From positions 1 to 10,199 of the forward strand of contig JABDFB010000080.1 in the NCBI GenBank assembly GCA_013286765.1: a stretch of DNA of 10,199 nt. Direction: 5' to 3'. The notes beneath the pieces were generated by a model that searched no databases, had not been told where the DNA came from, and saw nothing but the letters and a program-made list of their open reading frames with translations. This document shows, in pieces, positions 1 to 5,876 of this stretch. The DNA comes from Deltaproteobacteria bacterium (GTDB lineage: Bacteria; Bdellovibrionota; UBA1018). The position numbers and the translations under genes were made by a program. The first letter of the stretch is position 1; every line of letters begins with the position of its first letter.

Positions 1-274
1 TACAAATTCTTCAGCGACTTCAGTATCTTCAGCACCATCCTCAACTACGTCAACATCATCTGCAGCTATAGTAGCATCTTCCTCTACTTCAGCGCCTCGG
101 CCTTCAGTAAAGGCCGAAACAGTTAAGCCGGCATTAGCACCAGAAGTAAAAAGTGCTAGCAGTACTGGAAAAACTGAAAATAAGATTGGAGAGATTTATG
201 TGTTTCCGACTCCTCCAACTCAGGAACAAATAAGGCAAAGACAATTAGAACTTTAAAAAAATCGGAAAGATTGG
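1..274 (+). repeat. Tandem repeat unit 1 (partial, diverged)
   Basis: Partial copy of the 405-bp unit; its 5' portion lies outside the window. It aligns with 403-679 at an offset of 402, becoming 405 after a 3-bp deletion in the Ser-rich run near 80-90. Most differences change the encoded residue, and one of them creates the TAA at 254-256. Confidence 0.92.
2..256 (+). pseudogene. Upstream fragment of the Ser-rich repeat/VWA gene, ended by an in-frame TAA
   Basis: This frame is open from the window edge to a TAA at 254-256 and is in the same phase as the long VWA frame that follows. It encodes most of one repeat unit: a Ser/Thr-rich stretch, a KPALAPEVK segment, then IYVFPTPPTQEQIRQRQLEL and stop. 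In the next unit the codons at this point read GAA GAA AAC; here they read TAA AAA AAT, so one G-to-T change makes the stop. About 19 substitutions and one 3-bp deletion separate this unit from the next (hand count, roughly 93% identity). The start lies outside the window, so the upstream gene could be a complete protein ending here, but it is more simply the 5' part of a gene broken by a nonsense change. No signal peptide or promoter can be judged. Confidence 0.6.
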
Positions 275-679
275 GTGGATAACTACTACCAATATCAAGC
301 AGGACATTTAGAATCTCTGTATCGTTTTGGAGCGCTTACTCGTCCTTCATCTACTAACGAAAGTTCTGATTTGAAATCTTCGGAAACTTCTGAGCCATCA
401 TCTGCAAATTCTTCAGCGACTTCGGTATCTTCAGCACCATCCTCAACTACGTCAACATCATCTGTAGCTTTAGCAGCATCTTCTTCCTCAACTTCAGCGC
501 CTAAGCCTTCAGTAAAGGCGGGAGCAGTTAAGCCGGCATTAGCACCAGAAGTAAAAAGTGCTAGCAGTAATGAAAAAACTGAAAATAAGATTGAAGAGAT
601 TTATGTGTTTCCAACTCCTCCAACTCAGGAACAAATAAGGCAAAGACAATTAGAACTTGAAGAAAACCGGAAAGATTGG
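275..679 (+). repeat. Tandem repeat unit 2 (complete, 405 bp, 135 residues)
   Basis: Full unit from GTGGATAACTAC to GATTGG. Its first about 240 bp match unit 3 with one mismatch (T at 469, C at 874) before the units diverge at 514/919. Its second half instead resembles the second half of unit 1. The 405-bp period is a multiple of three, so the copies keep the reading frame. Confidence 0.97.
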
Positions 680-2704
680 GTGGATAACTACTACCAATAT
701 CAAGCAGGACATTTAGAATCTCTGTATCGTTTTGGAGCGCTTACTCGTCCTTCATCTACTAACGAAAGTTCTGATTTGAAATCTTCGGAAACTTCTGAGC
801 CATCATCTGCAAATTCTTCAGCGACTTCGGTATCTTCAGCACCATCCTCAACTACGTCAACATCATCTGTAGCCTTAGCAGCATCTTCTTCCTCAACTTC
901 AGCGCCTAAGCCTTCAGTGAAGATGGAGACTAATAAGCCTGCTTTAGTTTCGACACCAAATTCAACAGTCACAAATAACAGTGAAAATAAGAGAGGAAGC
1001 ATTGTGTCGTCCTCTGCATTTTCACCTACATCAACTCCTTCAACTTCAAGACCTACATCGTCTTCGGTTTCCTCAAAAACAGCTGCACTAAATTCCCCAC
1101 AGAATGCTCCAGCCAAAGCCGGAACTGACAAGCCGACTCCAGTAGCTAAAACGGGAGGAGGCCTCGCAGCTCTTAAAGCTAGTTTAGCCGCATCATCGGC
1201 GGCATCGGCGGCTAAAGTCAATAAACCGGCACCAACGATGCCCGCAGGTTCGGGACCAGGCGTCGCAGAGCTACAGGCGTCGGTGATAAAACAGACAAAC
1301 GCGCGCGGTTTGGCTGATATGACTCTGGAACTGCCAGGAATAAAGGTTTCAGCTTATGGCGGAAAATTGGGCAGCCAAGCAGGAAAATTAGAAGACAGCT
1401 ACATGGTCCAATTCAGCTTGGAAGGGTTGGAATCAAAAGCCCCTCAAGCGCCTGCCGGAGCACAGTCTGCGCCTGCTTCTACCCTATTTGGAATGGCACT
1501 AGATACCAGCGGAAGTATGAGCGCGAGCCTTAATATTGATGGAACTGGAAAGAGGAGAATAGAAGCAGTGGAAGAAGCTGCCTCAAACTTTCTTGGAAAG
1601 TTGGCAGAGCAGAAGTCGAGTTCAATGGTGAGCGTCTTTGGATTCGACAGAGCGACAAGACGTCTTCTAAAAGGTCAGCAAATAACCAAAGATAATCTAG
1701 GAGACAGTGTTAAAAGTATCAGTGGAAATCTGTATAAATTGGGCACTGACACAAATATTTTTAGTGCTGTTGACACGTTAGCAAAGACTTCTTTAGATTA
1801 CAGCAAGAGTACTGGAATGATATTGACTGATGGGGGAGACCCCAACCTATTGTCTGCCCTAAACGGCAGCATGTCCGAGGGGAGCACAAGCGCAATTTCA
1901 AAATCGGTAAAAAGTGGAAATCCCATACACATTATCAGTTTTGGCGACAGTGGGATAAACCATGGGTGTTTGGAACAAGCTGCAGATATGCTCGGAGGAA
2001 CTTACTCTAACGTTGGATTTGATGAACTGAAAAATCTTGAACTTATTTGGAATGCATTGGCCGCTGATGCAGAACTTAGAGTTGCACCCGAAATTAAATT
2101 AACTATCGCTAGGACTGATGGAAAAGCAATTACTGATATCTACCCTAGTAGTCTCAAACCGAATAATCTCAAAGATGGGGTTCTGGGTAACTCTATTATT
2201 GTTACAATTCCCGGTCTAAGCGCCAAGGTGGCAAAGGAAATTTTTGTCATATTGGATAGCCCGGCTGAAGTCACCGTTACTGCAGAAGTGGGGACAGAGA
2301 AAGAAAAACCTAGCAAAACCTTAGACTCAGATAAAATAAAGAAAGCTATTCAGCTAGGGAAGGAGAGTTCGAAACTTTTGGCAACCTTTCAACTAGTGCA
2401 AGAGAGAAACCTTCTGTCTGATTCCGAGCTTTCTAAAGACAAAATCCTGGCCCTAAAGGATGACCCCGAGGTAGGAGGTCTACCTATGGTCGGTGACTTA
2501 GATCCAGAGAAGCCATTGCAATTCAATAGGCACGTGGTTTTAAGCTATCTAAAGCAAGTTTATTCGCCCTTGGCTCAAGGTACGAAAGATCTATTTAAAG
2601 GGAAAAAAGCCATAAGCAAAGGTGAGTCGTTAGGTGGTGGGAGAGATATGTTGGGAATGTTTGGAGGCTCTCCATCTTCTGCCAAGCCCAAGCCAAAAAA
2701 TTAG
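275..2704 (+). CDS. Ser/Thr-rich tandem-repeat protein with a C-terminal VWA domain
   Basis: The 809-residue frame has three parts. Residues 1-216 hold one full 135-residue unit and the first half of another. Each unit has a short aromatic/charged segment (DNYYQYQAGHLESLYRFG) and a long Ser/Thr/Ala linker. Residues 217-345 are Ser/Pro/Ala-rich and look disordered. Residues about 400-600 form a VWA domain with the MIDAS residues D410, S412 and S414 (DTSGSM), T493 in GTDTN and D519 in LTDGGD. A probable beta domain (about 602-675) and a charged helical region (about 685-770) follow. VWA domains bind metal and a protein ligand; the ligand here is unknown. The GTG start is doubtful: it matches a Val codon in the next unit, and the frame is open upstream back to TAA at 254-256. 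An alternative start is ATG at 923. The product is not assignable to a named family, and its location is unclear because the true N-terminus is not visible. Confidence 0.8.
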   Translation: MDNYYQYQAGHLESLYRFGALTRPSSTNESSDLKSSETSEPSSANSSATSVSSAPSSTTSTSSVALAASSSSTSAPKPSVKAGAVKPALAPEVKSASSNEKTENKIEEIYVFPTPPTQEQIRQRQLELEENRKDWVDNYYQYQAGHLESLYRFGALTRPSSTNESSDLKSSETSEPSSANSSATSVSSAPSSTTSTSSVALAASSSSTSAPKPSVKMETNKPALVSTPNSTVTNNSENKRGSIVSSSAFSPTSTPSTSRPTSSSVSSKTAALNSPQNAPAKAGTDKPTPVAKTGGGLAALKASLAASSAASAAKVNKPAPTMPAGSGPGVAELQASVIKQTNARGLADMTLELPGIKVSAYGGKLGSQAGKLEDSYMVQFSLEGLESKAPQAPAGAQSAPASTLFGMALDTSGSMSASLNIDGTGKRRIEAVEEAASNFLGKLAEQKSSSMVSVFGFDRATRRLLKGQQITKDNLGDSVKSISGNLYKLGTDTNIFSAVDTLAKTSLDYSKSTGMILTDGGDPNLLSALNGSMSEGSTSAISKSVKSGNPIHIISFGDSGINHGCLEQAADMLGGTYSNVGFDELKNLELIWNALAADAELRVAPEIKLTIARTDGKAITDIYPSSLKPNNLKDGVLGNSIIVTIPGLSAKVAKEIFVILDSPAEVTVTAEVGTEKEKPSKTLDSDKIKKAIQLGKESSKLLATFQLVQERNLLSDSELSKDKILALKDDPEVGGLPMVGDLDPEKPLQFNRHVVLSYLKQVYSPLAQGTKDLFKGKKAISKGESLGGGRDMLGMFGGSPSSAKPKPKN
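680..1010 (+). repeat. Tandem repeat unit 3 (first half intact, second half degenerate)
   Basis: Positions 680-922 are nearly identical to 275-517. After the PSVK codons the similarity drops sharply. Only scattered matches remain, such as the KPAL codons and a SENK/TENK segment, and the helical segment that ends units 1 and 2 is missing. This marks the 3' edge of the array. The end coordinate is approximate. Confidence 0.85.
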
Positions 2705-2728
2705 TTCGGGCATTTAAAGAGCCTAGAC
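2705..2728. other. Convergent intergenic gap without a clear terminator
   Basis: The only gap between the two blocks is 24 bp. I see no GC-rich stem with a T-run on either strand; CTAGACCTAG spanning its right end gives only a 4-bp stem with a 2-nt loop. Termination may be Rho-dependent, or the transcripts may overlap at their 3' ends. Confidence 0.6.
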
Positions 2729-3667
2729 CTAGAACGCAAAAGCCAACCCGAAACCAGCGACGATCCCGCTCAAGTCCACCTGAAAGCTTGAAGCGAAGAT
2801 CGAACCACCTGCCACATTCGGCGTAAACGTGCTTGACTTAAGATAGCGGTATCCGCATTCACCAAATAGCGAGAATCGCTTGCTGAAATGCCAATACAAA
2901 TCGATCTTTCCTAAGCCAGTAAGCGCTCCTGAACTTAAGTTTTGAAGATTTGTTGCGGACACACTACTCGAACCCGATGAACTAACACCGGTGTTGAGGG
3001 CGTATCCGCCTAATGCCGTAAAGAATAGTGAAAAATCCTGGGAATGCAGAAGCCTAAATTGAAGCCCAGTCATAATAGGATAACTTTGAGCAGTCACTTT
3101 CACAGTAACGTTGGCATTTGTATCAGTTAAATACTGCCCTTTAAACACTTGTTCGCCTCGAAGTAGAAGAGCAACAGAGGGACTCAAGAAAATTCCGACT
3201 TCAGCCCCAAAGCCGAAGCCCGGACCAAACTTCCCGAGTGAATTGATAATTCCGCTAGCGCTAAATAGATTGTAATCACCGAAGATTCCGAGCTTAAAAT
3301 TAAATTCCTTTTTTGGACCTTCCTCTTCGGAATGGCTAGTTTGTTGTTTGGGCTTTGCATTCATCGCTTGTTCCGAAAGCTTAACTCGATATTGATCGCC
3401 AGTAAGTTCAACCTTGAGATCTTCCTGCGAAACCCAACCGATTACGCCCCGAGATGTTCGTACTTTATAGAACCCGTTGGTTGTCAAATTACTCGCTTCT
3501 AACACGTTACCTTTTTTCAACTGATCTACGATTTTTCCGTCTTTGCCCGGAGTCTCATAAACATTAGTATCCGTTTCAGCTTTTGCCGCTTGAGCCGCGT
3601 GGAGGGATTTCGGAAGAACCAATAGCGCCATTAGTCCGAACACCGCGAAACAAGCGACTAGCCTCAT
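2729..3667 (-). CDS. SH3-domain and outer-membrane beta-barrel protein
   Basis: The 312-residue protein begins with a signal peptide (MRLVACFAVFGLMALLVLPK, then SLHAAQA, cleavage near residue 24-27). A bacterial SH3-type domain covers about residues 30-88; the segment GFYKVRTSRGVIGWVSQEDL is typical of that fold. A polar, Lys/Glu-rich linker (about 95-120) leads to a region of alternating, Gly- and aromatic-rich strands (about 122-312) ending in GLAFAF. The C-terminal Phe fits the signal read by the outer-membrane barrel assembly machinery. I infer an outer-membrane barrel with a periplasmic SH3 domain that could touch peptidoglycan. It is the last gene of the - strand cluster. Its start is supported by an AGGTGA site that overlaps the stop of the gene before it. 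The specific function is unknown; confidence is high for the gene and moderate for the barrel. Confidence 0.8.
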   Translation of the reverse strand: MRLVACFAVFGLMALLVLPKSLHAAQAAKAETDTNVYETPGKDGKIVDQLKKGNVLEASNLTTNGFYKVRTSRGVIGWVSQEDLKVELTGDQYRVKLSEQAMNAKPKQQTSHSEEEGPKKEFNFKLGIFGDYNLFSASGIINSLGKFGPGFGFGAEVGIFLSPSVALLLRGEQVFKGQYLTDTNANVTVKVTAQSYPIMTGLQFRLLHSQDFSLFFTALGGYALNTGVSSSGSSSVSATNLQNLSSGALTGLGKIDLYWHFSKRFSLFGECGYRYLKSSTFTPNVAGGSIFASSFQVDLSGIVAGFGLAFAF

Positions 3668-3671
3668 GGGC

Positions 3672-3677
3672 TCACCT
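3672..3677 (-). promoter_or_regulatory. Ribosome binding site AGGTGA overlapping a stop codon
   Basis: On the - strand the text is AGGTGAGCCCATG. The TGA of the M23 gene is the last part of the AGGTGA site for the next gene, with 4 nt before its ATG at 3667. Ribosomes finishing the M23 gene end on this site, which suggests translational coupling. Confidence 0.75.
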
Positions 3678-4637
3678 AGTGACCTTAAGTAGTGTGAGTG
3701 GATTGACCTTCACTTGATGCACAACCGTCTGCCAATGGAGGTGTGGGCCATTCACACGGCCGGTTTTTCCGGATAATCCGATTAGCTGATCAGACGTCAC
3801 TTCCTGGCCCTTTTTGACTTTCATTTTGCTCATATGAGCATAGACAGTCATCACACCGTACCCGTGATCCACAATAACCGTATTACCTGAGAAAAATAAG
3901 TCTTTCGCAAGAACTACCACACCATTAGCAGCCGAACGAATCGGGGTGCCCATAGGTGCTTTTAGATCCAGGCCTGTGTGAAAATTTTTAAATGTCCCGT
4001 TATAAATGCGTTTAGTACCGTACGGACTTGTTATCGTGCTGTTCTTAACTGGATAATGAAAAGGCCCTGTCCAAAATTTGTTTGGAGTCTCTTTGGAATA
4101 TATCGCACCAATTTCTTTCTGTTCTCTAGCGATTCTCGCGAGTATTTTCTTACCTTTCGGATTAACTCTCTTGCCATCCACTTTTAGAATTTCAGAGAGG
4201 TAATTCCCTTCCTTGATTTCAAACTTCAGCGGAATTTTTTTGACCTCGGGATCATTCTTTTGACCCACACTGACCGTAACGATAGCAGGGCCGGGCTTTC
4301 TTTCGTACGGAATGCTGAGCAGAGTCTCGTAGACGCCTGGAGCTTTCTCACCGACGGGAAAAAGAGGCAGCTGCATTCCGTCAAATTCAGCATAAAGAGA
4401 TTTGGATCGGAGAGCCTTGGGAACTTCAACTCTCACCAAATCGACTGATCCTGTCTCTACTTGCTGATCAGAAAGATCAGCACGCAATTCAGAAATTTCT
4501 TTCAGAATATCCTGATCCTGACTGATCGTCGCATGACTCGAAGTCGCGCACGAAGTAGAAAGGAAGAAAATAATAAAATTTATTATATTAAGAGTAAAAC
4601 TAACCCTAAATCGCCTGCACTCGTTTTTGGCCATCAT
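3672..4637 (-). CDS. M23 (LytM-type) zinc metallopeptidase, probable lipoprotein
   Basis: The 321-residue protein probably cuts peptidoglycan cross-bridges in the periplasm. A basic N-terminus and hydrophobic stretch (about residues 8-29) end at Cys30 in LSTSC. This resembles a lipobox, but Ser rather than Leu/Val/Ile sits at -3, so lipidation is uncertain. Residues about 65-142 look like a beta-rich domain, and 148-185 are helical. The M23 domain occupies about 195-315 with all expected zinc and catalytic residues: H220 and D224 (HTGLD), H268 (YAH), and H299 and H301 (HLH). It therefore looks enzymatically competent, unlike the EnvC-like protein upstream. The first 32 bp overlap the end of xseA in another frame. 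The start is supported by the signal sequence; a second ATG lies one codon later. Confidence 0.9.
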   Translation of the reverse strand: MMAKNECRRFRVSFTLNIINFIIFFLSTSCATSSHATISQDQDILKEISELRADLSDQQVETGSVDLVRVEVPKALRSKSLYAEFDGMQLPLFPVGEKAPGVYETLLSIPYERKPGPAIVTVSVGQKNDPEVKKIPLKFEIKEGNYLSEILKVDGKRVNPKGKKILARIAREQKEIGAIYSKETPNKFWTGPFHYPVKNSTITSPYGTKRIYNGTFKNFHTGLDLKAPMGTPIRSAANGVVVLAKDLFFSGNTVIVDHGYGVMTVYAHMSKMKVKKGQEVTSDQLIGLSGKTGRVNGPHLHWQTVVHQVKVNPLTLLKVTR

Positions 4638-5859
4638 GGAAGATAATCTCTAGCTCCTGCCCTGATTGTATCTGCTGAGCACTCTTTACGACAAGCCCAT
4701 TTAAGTAGGGATCACGAACTAAAGTATAGCCACGTTCCAAAACTCGAAGTGGAGATAGAGCATCCATCTTTGCCACTCCGTGGCCAAGCAGTGCCTTCCT
4801 TCGATCCAACAGCACTCGGATGGCCTGGAAGATTCGGAATCCAACTTCATCTGTTTTTTGCATTTGTTCGCGCAGACGATCGCGGGGACTGATCACTCGG
4901 GCCGCTAAGTGCGAGAGAATCATTTTTCGGCTGGACAGATCCTTCGCAATGAAGTTTTTGAGACGAACCGAAAATTCTCGAACCTGCGTGGAGGCCTTCA
5001 ACCAATGGCTACTGATCATTTCTGCCGCCGCAGAGGGCGTTGGCGCCCTCAGGTCTGCCACAAAATCAGAAATGGTAAAATCCACTTCATGGCCGACCGC
5101 TGACACGACGGGCAAAATAGATTTTGTGATAGCCCGAGCTAAATCCTCGTTATTAAAACACCACAAATCTTCGATGCTGCCCCCACCGCGCGCCAAAACA
5201 ATCAGATCCGCCAAACGATGTTGATTCACCCACTCCAAACCTCGGATGAGCTGAGGAGCAGCCCCGTCACCTTGAACCAAGGCAGGCACAACCAAAACTT
5301 GAATTTGTGGCGCTAGGCGTCTTAATACATTGAGCATGTCATAAATCGCAGCGCCCGTGGGTGAAGTAATCACCGCTATTTTGGTTGGAAATTTGGGAAT
5401 GGCTCGCTTCCTAGCCGTATCAAACAATCCTTCTGCTGCAAGTTTTGCCTTTAATTGTTCAAAAGCGACTTGGAGTGCGCCAGCCCCCAGAGGCTCTACC
5501 TGGTCAATGACAAACTGGTACTGGCCGCGAGGCGAATAAACCGCCACTTTTCCGCGACAGAGAACTTGGAGCCCGTCTTTGAGTTCGAAATTTTTCTTTC
5601 GGGCACCCCAGCCAAAAATCGCCGCCGAGATACAGGACTTTTCATCCTTCAGAGAAAAGTAAGCGTGTGTGGACGGCCCCGGACGATAGTTGCTGATTTC
5701 TCCTTGCACCCAAATTTGAAAAAAAGCCGGTTCAAGCACCTCTTTAATCCGCGCTGTTAGCTCCCCAACCGTCCAATAGCTCGGTTTTGGAACTTTAGCA
5801 GCTTGTTGTGGCTGCGTCTGTGGTTTCGGTGCGAATAGTGGCAGTTCTTCAAAATGCAT
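4606..5859 (-). CDS. xseA: Exodeoxyribonuclease VII large subunit
   Basis: XseA is the catalytic subunit of exonuclease VII, which degrades single-stranded DNA to oligonucleotides in the cytoplasm together with several copies of the small subunit XseB. The 417-residue protein has a proline/glutamine-rich leader (1-27), an OB-fold DNA-binding domain (about 28-125) with the VQGEISNY motif, and the catalytic domain. The latter shows ITSPTGAAIYD (165-174), ARGGGSIEDLWCFN (223-236), and SAVGHEVDFTISDF (253-266) followed by RAPTPSAAAE (271-280). A helical region and the C-terminal LSPLRVLERGY motif (368-378) follow. The length is somewhat below the 456 residues of the E. coli protein, mainly in the helical part. 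No xseB is visible in the window. The gene begins 17 nt after the protease gene. The ribosome binding site is weak (GAG, 8 nt before ATG). Confidence 0.97.
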   Translation of the reverse strand: MHFEELPLFAPKPQTQPQQAAKVPKPSYWTVGELTARIKEVLEPAFFQIWVQGEISNYRPGPSTHAYFSLKDEKSCISAAIFGWGARKKNFELKDGLQVLCRGKVAVYSPRGQYQFVIDQVEPLGAGALQVAFEQLKAKLAAEGLFDTARKRAIPKFPTKIAVITSPTGAAIYDMLNVLRRLAPQIQVLVVPALVQGDGAAPQLIRGLEWVNQHRLADLIVLARGGGSIEDLWCFNNEDLARAITKSILPVVSAVGHEVDFTISDFVADLRAPTPSAAAEMISSHWLKASTQVREFSVRLKNFIAKDLSSRKMILSHLAARVISPRDRLREQMQKTDEVGFRIFQAIRVLLDRRKALLGHGVAKMDALSPLRVLERGYTLVRDPYLNGLVVKSAQQIQSGQELEIIFHDGQKRVQAI

Positions 5860-5876
5860 GATTTGCTCGTCGTCGT

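Noticed and set aside
248..262. CTT TAA followed by seven A residues, similar to the CTT TGA frameshift site of the release factor 2 gene
   Set aside because: The repeat unit resumes in the original frame after the stop. A +1 or -1 shift would leave that frame rather than restore it, and no Shine-Dalgarno-like stimulator is placed as in prfB.
1..922. Repeats as a CRISPR array or insertion sequence
   Set aside because: Units are 405 bp, directly adjacent without spacers, in frame and protein coding; there are no inverted ends or transposase.
700..1221. A 173-codon open frame on the - strand opposite the Ser-rich repeats
   Set aside because: It is the antisense of Ser/Thr codons (rich in Glu, Asp, Ala and Val), has no family motif, and lies inside a clear + strand gene.
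1147..1320. Two similar segments, GGLAALKASLAAS and PGVAELQASVIKQ, as a possible repeated actin-binding-like motif
   Set aside because: The shared pattern is only a few Ala/Leu/Ser positions in an alanine-rich region and lacks the conserved residues of WH2 motifs.
2717..2735. Possible terminator around CTAGACCTAG
   Set aside because: The stem would be 4 bp with a 2-nt loop and no T-run on either strand.
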